The notes under the pieces were generated by a model. The model searched no databases and was not told the DNA's origin. It saw only the letters and a list, made by a program, of their open reading frames with translations. A DNA stretch of 64,000 nucleotides from an uncultured Celeribacter sp. (GTDB lineage Bacteria; Pseudomonadota; Alphaproteobacteria; Rhodobacterales; Rhodobacteraceae): assembly GCF_963675965.1 (NCBI RefSeq), contig NZ_OY780935.1, positions 3,641,685-3,705,684 of the forward strand, read 5' to 3'. This document shows, one piece after another, positions 1-7,844 of the stretch. The translations under genes and the position numbers were made by a program. The first letter of the stretch is position 1; the number at the start of each line of letters is the position of its first letter.

Positions 1-1
1 G

Positions 2-190
2 GAAGCGGTGGCAAAAGAGGGTCTGAAGCAAGGGCCCAATCCGAAGCGTCCGCCATTTTGGGGAGGCTATCGTTTGACACCTCTGGAAATCGAGTTCTGG
101 GCCGATGGGGAATTCCGTCTTCATGACCGGTTCCGCTGGACCCGCGCACAGGTAGAAGATCCATGGGACATCCAGCGTCTTAACCCGTGA
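2..190 (+). CDS. pdxH: Pyridoxamine 5'-phosphate oxidase, C-terminal part
   Basis: Only the last 62 codons are inside the window; the frame is open at the left edge. The residues match the conserved C-terminus of PdxH: a PxxWGGYRxTPxxIEFW block, then RLHDRF, and an RLNP ending. PdxH is an FMN enzyme that oxidises pyridoxine or pyridoxamine 5'-phosphate to pyridoxal 5'-phosphate, the last step of vitamin B6 synthesis and salvage. The RxH of the RLHDRF block is part of the substrate site in known PdxH. Nothing looks broken in the visible part. Confidence 0.9.
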   Translation, partial: EAVAKEGLKQGPNPKRPPFWGGYRLTPLEIEFWADGEFRLHDRFRWTRAQVEDPWDIQRLNP

Positions 191-355
191 TTATTCTTTT
201 TGCATAAGAGTTCTGAAGCGATCAGCTGATTGAAATGGTGGGTCTTCCCTCTTGAACCTTTTGCTCAATTGCCGCAGGTTCCTGCCGGGATGAGGGGTTC
301 TGTCGTCGATCATGGTCGGCTTTGGCAGCGAATACCTCAATGAATAGGGAAGTGC

Positions 356-919
356 ATGCGCTTCCAATTTGAGTGTGGAACTATGAACGATACGGATTTG
401 GGGAATATTGTGTCAGGCCATGTAAAATGGTTTGACCCGACGCGTGGATTTGGATTTGTCGTTGCAGACAACGGTGGCCCCGATATTTTATTGCATGCCA
501 ATGTGTTGCGCAACTTTGGGCAGAGCTCTGTGGCCGATGCCGCCGCGATCAAATTGTCGGTGCAGAAAACCGACCGCGGGGTGCAGGCTGTGGAGGTGCT
601 CGAGATCGCTCCGCCGGAGACCTCGGATGGTCTGGCGCTCGAAGATCTGGATCATATCGGTGAAGAGGAACTGAGCCTGCCGCTGGAACCGGCGCGGGTG
701 AAATGGTTCGACAAGGGCAAAGGTTTCGGGTTTGCCAATATTTTTGGTCGTTCCGAAGATATTTTCATTCATGTCGAAGTGCTGCGCCGTTCTGGGCTGG
801 CCGATCTGCAACCCGGAGAGGCCGTGGGCCTGCGCGTGATCGAAGGACGCCGCGGGGCGATGGCAGCACATGTCACCGCATGGGATGCGGCGCTGCGGGA
901 AACGGGCGACGATGCATAA
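356..919 (+). CDS. Two-domain cold-shock (CSD) protein
   Basis: 187 aa with two cold-shock domains. The first (about residues 20-80) has VKWFDPTRGFGFV and the second (about 112-175) has VKWFDKGKGFGFA, the RNP1-type nucleic-acid-binding motif; an acidic linker joins them. Such proteins bind single-stranded RNA or DNA and melt RNA structure. Double-CSD proteins are common in alphaproteobacteria. The start at 356 has AGGGA five bases upstream; a second ATG at 383 starts closer to the first domain but has a weaker site. The 3' end overlaps the next gene by 8 bp. Confidence 0.88.
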   Translation: MRFQFECGTMNDTDLGNIVSGHVKWFDPTRGFGFVVADNGGPDILLHANVLRNFGQSSVADAAAIKLSVQKTDRGVQAVEVLEIAPPETSDGLALEDLDHIGEEELSLPLEPARVKWFDKGKGFGFANIFGRSEDIFIHVEVLRRSGLADLQPGEAVGLRVIEGRRGAMAAHVTAWDAALRETGDDA

Positions 920-1454
920 ACGGTTCCGGCGCTCTGCACTCTGTCTGGTTGCTGCGGTTTGCGCCGCAACCGGGGCGGGGGCGCAGACGGCGACGGAGCC
1001 TGCCGCGATCTGCCGTCCGGATGAGGTGCTGATCTTCGATGGGGCTTCTGACGAAGGTGCGGGACATGCCCCGCAAAGCCGCTTCTCTGTAGAGTTGGCC
1101 GATGATCCGGGGGAACGTGCGCTGGGCTTGATGAACCGGCCTCAGATGGCGAAATCCCATGGCATGCTGTTTGTCTATGAGGCGCCGCAGCCTGTGGCTT
1201 TCTGGATGGCCAACACATTGATTCCGCTCGATATGATTTTTACCGACCGGCGCGGCGTTGTAACGCGTGTGCATGACAATGCGGTGCCTTTGGACCGGAC
1301 CCCGATCATGGGCGGCGATGCGGTATTTGCCGTGCTCGAAATCAATGGCGGGCTGGCCAAGGCGCTGGGGATTGCGCCGGGCGATGTGATCCGTCATCCC
1401 GCCTTCGGTCCGGATGCAGCGGCACCCTGCCTGACGGATGAACTGGCGGATTAA
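912..1454 (+). CDS. DUF192 family secreted protein
   Basis: 180 aa from the ATG at 912, chosen because it opens directly with a basic and hydrophobic signal peptide (MHKRFRR, then an Ala-rich core ending near residue 24). The body has DUF192 features: ERALGLMNR, a GMLFVYE turn, FWMxNTLIPLD, and ExNGGxAxxLGIxxGD. The family has a small beta-barrel fold and no settled enzymatic role. It overlaps the upstream cold-shock gene by 8 bp, so the two are probably co-translated. Confidence 0.85.
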   Translation: MHKRFRRSALCLVAAVCAATGAGAQTATEPAAICRPDEVLIFDGASDEGAGHAPQSRFSVELADDPGERALGLMNRPQMAKSHGMLFVYEAPQPVAFWMANTLIPLDMIFTDRRGVVTRVHDNAVPLDRTPIMGGDAVFAVLEINGGLAKALGIAPGDVIRHPAFGPDAAAPCLTDELAD

Positions 1455-1531
1455 AATCCGACTTTGGCGTCATTTGACGTCGAAAACATCTTTTCTTCTG
1501 AGAAACGACAGGGTAGGAGAACCCCCACGGT

Positions 1532-1608
1532 CGGGGCGTGGCGCAGTCTGGTAGCGCACCTGTTTTGGGTACAGGGGGTCGTGAGTTCGAATCTCGCCGC
1601 CCCGACCA
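1532..1608 (+). tRNA. tRNA-Pro(UGG)
   Basis: 77-nt cloverleaf with encoded CCA. Acceptor arms CGGGGCG (1532-1538) and CGCCCCG (1598-1604) pair fully. The anticodon stem CCTGT/ACAGG encloses loop TTTGGGT, giving anticodon TGG at 1566-1568. The T arm contains GTTCGAATC. Confidence 0.97.
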
Positions 1609-1642
1609 CTTTCCAAAAAATATCCTTCAGAGCGTCGTGTCA

Positions 1643-1751
1643 CTGAGGCCCGAAGCCTTTACTCGGGTTCTGAACGCGCAGAGGGTCGAGAACGCGTGAC
1701 GCGTGTTCGTTCCGCAAAGAGATCCGTGTTCAGAACGCGCGGGCCTCATCA
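1643..1751. repeat. Long nested inverted repeat downstream of tRNA-Pro
   Basis: Outer arms GAGGCCCG (about 1646) and CGGGCCTC (about 1740) are reverse complements. Inside them GTTCTGAACGCGC (about 1669) and GTTCAGAACGCGC (about 1729) also pair partly, around an AACGCGT core. It could act as a tRNA transcript terminator, but no U tract is visible. No gene is seen between the tRNA and the thiC riboswitch. Confidence 0.45.
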
Positions 1752-1867
1752 CCTGGTCTTACGTGAGCGCAGGAAAACAAATGTGCACTGCGCCAGCTCG
1801 AGTGCGTGCAGGACAGATCAAACCCCGCGTATTGACAATGCGCGCCACGCGGCGCACCTTGCGCGGA

Positions 1868-1974
1868 CTCACCCGGGGGGTCTCGACAAGAGGCTGAGAT
1901 ACTGCTGGCACCCTTGCAGCGCAGTGACCCGATGAACCTGATCCAGTTCACACTGGCGTAGGGATGGTGCACCG
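1868..1974 (+). promoter_or_regulatory. TPP riboswitch (THI element) of the thiC operon
   Basis: The conserved thi-box blocks appear in order: the ACCCGGGGGGTC 5' arm, AGGCTGAGAT (1891-1900), ACCC followed by GAACCTGATCCAGTT, and the GTAGGGATGGTG 3' arm. It lies about 110 bp before the thiC start. By family knowledge it folds on thiamine pyrophosphate and lowers expression of the downstream thi genes. The 1975-2066 segment would hold the expression platform; I could not resolve alternative hairpins by eye. Confidence 0.93.
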
Positions 1975-2080
1975 GCTGCATGGGCGTTTTGCCCGATACG
2001 CTCAGGCGTATTGCGTTTGGTCTTCCTCCATTCGACGCGGAACTGGGTCTCCACGCTTAAGGCCATGGAGGCTCCGACCG

Positions 2081-3883
2081 ATGAAAGATTTTACTCCAAA
2101 TGTCACCACGGGTCCGTTGCCCGGATCGCGCCGCGTCTGGCACGCGGGCGACCTGTTCCCCGACATTCGCGTGCCCATGCGCGAAATTGACCTGCATCCC
2201 ACGGCTGGCGAATTGCCCGTCACCGTCTATGACAGTTCCGGCCCCTATACCGATCCGGAGGCCCGCATCGCGATCGAGAGCGGCCTGCCGCGTCTGCGCG
2301 AGGGCTGGATCGCGGCACGGGGGGACACTGAGCGCTATGACGGGCGTCATGTCCGCCCAGAAGACAACGGCTTTGCCGAAGGCGCGCGTCTGGTGCCGGA
2401 ATTCTCGGTCCGACATATGCCGCGCTGCGCTACCCAAGGGCGGGCGGTCACGCAGATGGCCTATGCCCGCGCCGGGATCGTGACGCCGGAAATGGAATTT
2501 GTGGCGATCCGCGAAAACCTCGGCCGCAAGGCGCAGGCCGAAAAGCTGGCACGCGGTGGAGAAAGCTTTGGGGCTGCGATCCCGGACGTCATCACGCCGG
2601 AGTTCGTGCGCGACGAGATCGCCATGGGCCGCGCGATCATCCCGTCGAACATCAACCATCCGGAGGCCGAGCCGATGGCCATCGGGCGCAATTTTCTGGT
2701 GAAGATCAACGCCAATATCGGCAACTCTGCCGTGACCTCCTCGATGGCGGAGGAAGTCGAAAAGATGGTCTGGGCCACGCGGTGGGGGGCAGACACGGTG
2801 ATGGATCTGTCGACGGGGCGCAATATTCACAACATTCGGGACTGGATCATTCGCAATAGCCCTGTGCCGATTGGCACGGTGCCGCTCTATCAGGCGCTGG
2901 AGAAGGTCGGGGGCATTGCCGAGGATCTGACATGGGAGGTCTTCCGCGACACGCTGGTCGAACAGGCAGAGCAGGGGGTGGACTATTTCACCATCCACGC
3001 GGGCGTGCGGCTGCACATGATCCCGATGACGGTGGATCGGGTCACGGGCATTGTGTCACGCGGCGGCTCGATCATGGCGAAATGGTGCCTGCATCATCAC
3101 CGCGAAAGCTTTCTCTATGAACATTTCGATGAAATCTGCGACATTGCGCGCGCCTATGACGTGTCCTTTAGCCTCGGTGACGGGCTGCGCCCGGGGTCTA
3201 TCGCGGACGCCAATGACGAGGCGCAGTTCGCCGAGCTTGAGACGCTGGGCGAGCTGACGCAGATCGCCTGGGCCAAGGATTGCCAGGTGATGATCGAGGG
3301 GCCGGGCCATGTGCCCATGCATAAGATCAAGGCCAATATGGACAAGCAGCTGGCCACCTGTGGCGAGGCGCCGTTCTATACGCTCGGACCGCTCACGACC
3401 GATATCGCGCCGGGCTATGATCACATCACGAGCGGGATCGGCGCGGCGATGATCGGTTGGTTCGGCACGGCGATGCTCTGTTACGTCACGCCCAAGGAAC
3501 ACCTCGGACTGCCCGATCGCGACGATGTGAAGGTTGGGGTGATCACCTACAAGATCGCCGCCCATGCTGCCGATCTGGCCAAGGGTCATCCAGCGGCGCA
3601 GATCCGCGACGATGCGCTGTCACGTGCGCGGTTCGAATTCCGGTGGGAGGACCAGTTCAATCTGTCGCTTGATCCCGAAACTGCGCGGTCCATGCATGAT
3701 GAGACCCTGCCGAAAGAGGCGCATAAGGTGGCGCATTTCTGTTCCATGTGTGGGCCGAAGTTCTGCTCGATGCGGATTTCTCATGACATTCGTGCCGAAG
3801 CGCAGAAAGAGGGCATGGAACGCATGGCCGAGAAGTTCCGTGAAGGCGGAGATCTCTATATGCCGCTGGAGGATGTGAAATGA
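2081..3883 (+). CDS. thiC: Phosphomethylpyrimidine synthase ThiC
   Basis: 600 aa, normal for ThiC. It is a radical-SAM enzyme converting aminoimidazole ribotide to HMP-P, the pyrimidine half of thiamine. The C-terminal cluster-binding CxxCxxxxC is intact at residues 554, 557 and 562. Conserved ThiC blocks are present, including the NINHPExEPM and EGPGHVPMHKI regions. The start at 2081 is preferred because GGAG lies 10 bases upstream; an in-frame opening at 1964 would read through the riboswitch. It is the first gene of thiCME under TPP control. Confidence 0.96.
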   Translation: MKDFTPNVTTGPLPGSRRVWHAGDLFPDIRVPMREIDLHPTAGELPVTVYDSSGPYTDPEARIAIESGLPRLREGWIAARGDTERYDGRHVRPEDNGFAEGARLVPEFSVRHMPRCATQGRAVTQMAYARAGIVTPEMEFVAIRENLGRKAQAEKLARGGESFGAAIPDVITPEFVRDEIAMGRAIIPSNINHPEAEPMAIGRNFLVKINANIGNSAVTSSMAEEVEKMVWATRWGADTVMDLSTGRNIHNIRDWIIRNSPVPIGTVPLYQALEKVGGIAEDLTWEVFRDTLVEQAEQGVDYFTIHAGVRLHMIPMTVDRVTGIVSRGGSIMAKWCLHHHRESFLYEHFDEICDIARAYDVSFSLGDGLRPGSIADANDEAQFAELETLGELTQIAWAKDCQVMIEGPGHVPMHKIKANMDKQLATCGEAPFYTLGPLTTDIAPGYDHITSGIGAAMIGWFGTAMLCYVTPKEHLGLPDRDDVKVGVITYKIAAHAADLAKGHPAAQIRDDALSRARFEFRWEDQFNLSLDPETARSMHDETLPKEAHKVAHFCSMCGPKFCSMRISHDIRAEAQKEGMERMAEKFREGGDLYMPLEDVK

Positions 3884-4689
3884 AGCAATCTCCTGATGTC
3901 ATACTGGCGACCCTGCGCCTTGAGCCGCCTTTGGTGCAATGCATCACCAACTATGTGGCGATGAATATCGCCGCCAATGTGTTGCTTGCCGCGGGGGCCT
4001 CGCCCGCGATGGTGTCCGATGCTGAGGAAGCCGAGGAATTCGCCGGGATCGCCGGGGCGTTGACGGTGAACATCGGCACGCTGAGCGCGCCCTTTGTCGA
4101 GGGCATGCATGCCGCCATCCGGGGCGCAAAGACGGCCGGCAAACCTTGGGTTCTGGATCCGGTGGCCTGTCAGGCGACGGCCTATCGGCGGCGCATTGCG
4201 GCAGAGCTGGTGGCGCTGACCCCGACGATCATTCGCGGCAATGCCTCGGAAATCCTGTCGTTGGCCGGAGAGGCCAGCCGAGGGCAGGGCGTGGACGGGC
4301 GCGACAGTGTGGCCGTGGCAGAGGAGGCCGCGCGCCGACTGGCGCGCACCAGTGGCGCTGTTGTCGCTGTGACCGGAGAGGTCGACTTTGTCACCGATGG
4401 TGACCGTGCCGTGCGGATCGAAGGCGGCTCGCACTGGATGCCGCTCAACACCGCGCTGGGTTGTTCGCTGACCTGTCTGTGTGGTGCCTATGCGGCTGTG
4501 GCGGAGGATGCTTTCGATGCCGCCGTCGGCGCGCTGGCACACTTCGCGATAGCAGGGACACGCGCCCATTCTCAGGCCATGGGACCGGGCAGCTTCGGGC
4601 CGGGTTTTCTGGACGCCCTGAACGCGGTGACGCCGGATGTGCTGAAGGCGGAGGCGGCCATTCAGGTCGTTGACGGGGTGTCGGCATGA
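3880..4689 (+). CDS. thiM: Hydroxyethylthiazole kinase ThiM
   Basis: 269 aa, full length. ThiM phosphorylates the thiazole alcohol in salvage of thiamine. The N-terminal QCITNYVAMNIAAN block and GASPAMVSD match the family, as does the ALGCSLTCLCGAY region near residue 190, which carries the Cys of the anion hole. The start overlaps the thiC stop by 4 bp. Its presence means the operon can use salvaged thiazole; no thiazole-making genes (thiG, thiS, thiO) lie in this window. Confidence 0.94.
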   Translation: MKQSPDVILATLRLEPPLVQCITNYVAMNIAANVLLAAGASPAMVSDAEEAEEFAGIAGALTVNIGTLSAPFVEGMHAAIRGAKTAGKPWVLDPVACQATAYRRRIAAELVALTPTIIRGNASEILSLAGEASRGQGVDGRDSVAVAEEAARRLARTSGAVVAVTGEVDFVTDGDRAVRIEGGSHWMPLNTALGCSLTCLCGAYAAVAEDAFDAAVGALAHFAIAGTRAHSQAMGPGSFGPGFLDALNAVTPDVLKAEAAIQVVDGVSA

Positions 4690-5324
4690 AGCCGTCTTTC
4701 GATCTGTCGCTCTATCTGGTGCTCGATCCCGGCCTGTGTGCCGGGATCGGGATGGTCGAAACGGCGCGCCGCGCGGTTGCGGGCGGGGCGACCATGGTGC
4801 AGCTGCGCGACAAACAGGGCGGTTGCGCCGCGCTGATCGAGACCGGTCTGGCGCTAAAGGCTGCGCTGGCGGGCAGCGATGCGCGATTGATCGTCAACGA
4901 TGATGTGGAGGCAGCGGTGGCGATCGGTGCCGACGGGGTTCACATCGGTCAGGGCGACATGAGCGTGGCCGAGGCGCGGCGGCTGATCGGTCCGGAGAGG
5001 CTTCTGGGCCTGTCGGTGGAAACGCCCGAACTCGCCGCAGAGGCTGATCCGGGGCTTGTCGATTACGTCGGCGCAGGGCCGGTTTTCGCCACGGCGACCA
5101 AGGCAGACCACAAACGACCGGTGGGCTTTTCCGGGCTGGCGGCGCAGTTGGCAGCCAGCCCGGTGCCCGCCGTGGCGATTGGCGGGCTCAAGGCCGACCA
5201 TGTCGCGCGGGTCCTCAAGGCCGGGGCGCAGGGGATTGCCGTGGTTTCGGCGATCTGCGGTCAGCCCGATCCCTATGTGGCGGCACAGGCGCTGCGGCGC
5301 GAGATCGACGGGTTTGCGGGCTGA
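4686..5324 (+). CDS. thiE: Thiamine-phosphate synthase ThiE
   Basis: 212 aa. It joins HMP-PP and thiazole phosphate into thiamine phosphate. Visible family signatures are VQLRDKQ, IVNDDVEAA with GADGVHIGQGDM, VGAGPVFATATK and AIGG near the end. It is translationally coupled to thiM through a 4-bp overlap and is the last gene of thiCME. It converges on thiD with only 17 bp between the stops. Confidence 0.94.
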   Translation: MKPSFDLSLYLVLDPGLCAGIGMVETARRAVAGGATMVQLRDKQGGCAALIETGLALKAALAGSDARLIVNDDVEAAVAIGADGVHIGQGDMSVAEARRLIGPERLLGLSVETPELAAEADPGLVDYVGAGPVFATATKADHKRPVGFSGLAAQLAASPVPAVAIGGLKADHVARVLKAGAQGIAVVSAICGQPDPYVAAQALRREIDGFAG

Positions 5325-5341
5325 ACAAGGAGAGCCGCGCC

Positions 5342-6148
5342 TCAGGCCGGTGGCCAAAGGGCATGAAAATGGTGCACCGGCCCGTGTCCCTGACCGACCT
5401 GCAATTGATCGCTTTGCGACAGGGCTGTATGCAGATAGGCCTTGGCTTGTCCGACGGCCTTGGGCACGCTTTGCCGGGGCAGCAGTGCCGCGATGGCCGA
5501 CGACAGGGTGCAGCCGGTGCCGTGGTCGTTGGTCGTGAATATGCGCGGCGCCGGGAAGGCCGTGATGCCCTGCGCATTGGCGAGCAGATCGGTGCTCTCG
5601 GCACTGCCGGTCAGGTGGCCGCCCTTCAACAGCACCCAGTCCGGACCCATCGCCAGAAGCTCGGGCAGGGCAGCCTGCATGCGCTCCGCGCTCCAGTCGT
5701 CTTCACGCCCCAGGAGCACGGCGGCTTCGGGCAGGTTTGGGGTGATGACGGTCGCCAAAGGTACCAAGAGCGCGCGCACGGCGGCCACCGCTGCTGGGTC
5801 CAGCAGCGCATGGCCGCTTTTCGCCACCATCACCGGGTCGAGCACGATATTTTGGGCCCTGTGATAGCGCAGCCGGTCGGCGATTGCCTCGGCGATGCCT
5901 GCATTGGCGATCATGCCGATCTTGACCGCGTCAATGCGTACGTCGTCCAGCACTGCGTCGATCTGGTCGGCGACGAAATCGGGATCGAGCGTCTGGAAGG
6001 ACCGGACGCCGCGGGTGTTCTGCGCCACCACTGCAGTGACAACTGAACAGGCATAGGTTCCCAAGGCCGACATGGCCTTGATGTCGGCCTGGATGCCTGC
6101 ACCGCCGGAGGGGTCGGTGCCCGCGATGGTCAGGACATTGGCGATCAT
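5342..6148 (-). CDS. thiD: HMP / HMP-phosphate kinase ThiD
   Basis: 268 aa ribokinase-fold enzyme that makes HMP-PP for ThiE. The N-terminus IAGTDPSGGAGIQADIK and the C-terminal NDHGTGCTLSSAI (anion hole and catalytic Asp/Cys region) are intact. The ATG overlaps by 4 bp the stop of the small decayed Nudix frame upstream, so its translation still depends on that frame. The transcript starts beyond the TPP riboswitch at 6457-6569. Confidence 0.95.
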   Translation of the reverse strand: MIANVLTIAGTDPSGGAGIQADIKAMSALGTYACSVVTAVVAQNTRGVRSFQTLDPDFVADQIDAVLDDVRIDAVKIGMIANAGIAEAIADRLRYHRAQNIVLDPVMVAKSGHALLDPAAVAAVRALLVPLATVITPNLPEAAVLLGREDDWSAERMQAALPELLAMGPDWVLLKGGHLTGSAESTDLLANAQGITAFPAPRIFTTNDHGTGCTLSSAIAALLPRQSVPKAVGQAKAYLHTALSQSDQLQVGQGHGPVHHFHALWPPA

Positions 6149-6408
6149 GACGGCACCTCTGACAGCAGGGCAGCGGCCTGGTTCGCGATTTCGGCCTCAT
6201 TGAGGCACGCTGCGAGTGCGTTGTCCTTTGTTAGCTCTCGGGGGGCGTCTTGAAACAAGGACGCGCCGTGATCGAGCTTTCCGCTCGGGAATTTCCAAGG
6301 TCTCGCGTCGGGCGGATTTGCTCGGTGGATGAGACGCGTCTGGTTTTCGCGTATGCTGGCGGCGATGGTCGCCGAAACCGGGCGAGGGTCTGTCGATAGA
6401 TATGGCAA
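6145..6408 (-). pseudogene. Collapsed Nudix hydrolase, coupled to thiD
   Basis: 87 codons. The first half is a recognisable Nudix N-terminus (PVSATIAA, RANPPDARPWKFPSGKLDHG, then PRELTK), but the GX5EX7REUXEEXGU box is degenerate: the first Glu is missing and the EExG part is replaced. The middle and later strands of a normal 140-150 aa domain are absent, and the frame goes straight to an Ala-rich tail. Start is TTG at 6408 with GAGG five bases upstream. The reading frame into the thiD overlap is intact, so the transcript can still pass ribosomes to thiD. It could still make a small inactive peptide. Confidence 0.6.
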
Positions 6409-6456
6409 GTCGGCCTCGTAATGCTGAGACCGGCAAGGGCAAGATAGCTGTGCGTT

Positions 6457-6569
6457 CCTGTCCCTTCGCCGGCATGATCCGGATCAGGTTCGAAGGGTCA
6501 CCGCGCTGCCCAACGATCATGCAACCGAAGCGCCAGCGATATCTCAGCCCCTTGTCGGGACACCCCTAG
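6457..6569 (-). promoter_or_regulatory. TPP riboswitch of the Nudix remnant-thiD unit
   Basis: On the minus strand the thi-box pieces appear in order: GGGGTGTCCCG, GGGGCTGAGAT, GTGACCCTTCGAACCTGATC and a closing CGAAGGGACAGG arm. This is a second TPP element in the window, independent of the one before thiC, about 50 bp before the first codon of the remnant. Confidence 0.85.
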
Positions 6570-6645
6570 GTGGCGGTCATCTTATCAATACGATGTTCGA
6601 AATCAACGCTTTCCCTGCTGTAACTGTATTGGGGCCAGACACTTG

Positions 6646-7045
6646 GGCTCAGGCCCCATTAATTAGGTTGCGCCGCGCTTATGGCCTGTTTCAGGCACTC
6701 CAACTATGGGAGGGTACGATGAGCAATCTTTTCAGGCCAACTGAAGAGCCGATGGCGCGGCTTGAGCCCTACCTTCCGAAATACAAGGGTCGTCCACGTG
6801 TCGATGACCGGTGCGTGCTGAGCGGTACAATCTTCATCAATCGTAAGGTGTGACGCGCCCAAGGACTGTGGCCCTCCCAAGACGCTCTACAGCCGTTGGA
6901 AGCGGTGGAGCGAGATGAGTGTATTCGCCAGGTTCTTCGATGGCCTGGCACCGCGTAGCGATCCGCTACGACAGATGCCCGGGCGCCTTTCTCTCCGTTA
7001 TCACTCTCGCAGCGATCGTGCTGTTCTGGTTATGCGTCCTGAACC
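6646..7045 (+). mobile_element. IS5-family relic, about 400 bp, internally deleted
   Basis: The ends GGCTCAGGCCCCATTAAT (6646) and GTTATGCGTCCTGAACC (to 7045) match the ends of the fuller copy at 20766-21606 with a few changes. Most of the interior is gone, so the element resembles a non-autonomous, MITE-sized derivative. It lies just upstream of the thiD riboswitch, in the opposite orientation. Confidence 0.7.
6719..7045 (+). pseudogene. IS5-family transposase remnant
   Basis: Opens with the same MSNLF start as the other copies, continues through RPRVDD and SGTIFINRK, then hits a stop at about 6853. Frames then jump: KTLYSRWKRWSEM and VFARFFDGLA follow, and then directly the C-terminal RYDRCPGAFLSV and FWL ending. 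The central DDE core is missing. Confidence 0.75.
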
Positions 7046-7082
7046 TAGGTGCCGCACACTCGATTTGTGCCACGACTATAAT

Positions 7083-7844
7083 TCATGCCAAGGCGGCGTA
7101 GAGCTCCTCGACCCGCGCGGCATTGTTCGCGGCCAATTTCCCATTGGCATGCCACAGCGAGTTTTCAAAACCCACACGCATTTTCCCGCCCAGCGTGGCT
7201 GCGGCTGTCAGCGCAGCCGTTTCACCTATGCCAAAGGCACAAACCGCCCAGTCGGGGGCAATCCCGAGGCCACGCATCCAATCTGTAAAAGGGGCAAGCA
7301 TTTCGGGGGAGGAGGCCTGGCCCGAGGTATAGCGCCCCAGTACGAACAGGAGTTGCAAGGCCGGGTTTTCGATGTGTTCACGCGGTAAGACGCGGGCGAG
7401 GTTTTCAGCATCCTGCCGGTCGTAACAGATGTGTTGGATGGCGATCCCCGCCTCTGCGCACTCCAGATAGAAACGCCGCGCCACGTCCAGTCCGTCACGC
7501 AGCATTTCGCGCAGGGAGACAGAGACCAACGAGGCCCCGGAGTGCAGCGCGATATGGCGTTGATGCGGCGGATGGTAAATGCCTGCGGCTTCCGTGGTGA
7601 TCTGAAGCGCCAGCCCCGGAACCTGCGCGGCAAGATGCCCGAGCGCCTCGCGATAAGCGCCACTGTCGAGAAGATGCGTGCCCTCGGGCGTGCGCAAGTG
7701 GAAATGCAGCCCCTGCGCGCCCGCAGTTTGGCAGGCGCGCGCGGTGTTGGTCAGCTCATCAAGGGTTATCGGCAAGGCCGGGTGGTCGGCCTTGGTCTTT
7801 GTCGCGCCATTGGGAGCGACCATGATGCGGGGCAGGGCGGTCAC
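7083..7844 (-). CDS. BKACE / DUF849 family beta-keto acid cleavage enzyme
   Basis: 253 aa. The start IMVAPNGATKTKADHPALP and GLHFHLRTPEG (the Zn-binding HxH) identify the BKACE family, which cleaves 3-keto acids with acetyl-CoA to give acetoacetate and a new CoA thioester. It is slightly shorter than the usual 270-300 aa but the barrel looks complete. The start overlaps the upstream aminotransferase stop by 4 bp, so both probably act in one route: deamination to a keto acid, then cleavage. The substrate cannot be read from sequence. Confidence 0.82.
   Translation of the reverse strand: MTALPRIMVAPNGATKTKADHPALPITLDELTNTARACQTAGAQGLHFHLRTPEGTHLLDSGAYREALGHLAAQVPGLALQITTEAAGIYHPPHQRHIALHSGASLVSVSLREMLRDGLDVARRFYLECAEAGIAIQHICYDRQDAENLARVLPREHIENPALQLLFVLGRYTSGQASSPEMLAPFTDWMRGLGIAPDWAVCAFGIGETAALTAAATLGGKMRVGFENSLWHANGKLAANNAARVEELYAALA

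Noticed and set aside
769..1397. Long minus-strand open frames opposite the cold-shock and DUF192 genes
   Set aside because: They are shadows of well-supported plus-strand genes and carry no family residues or start signals.
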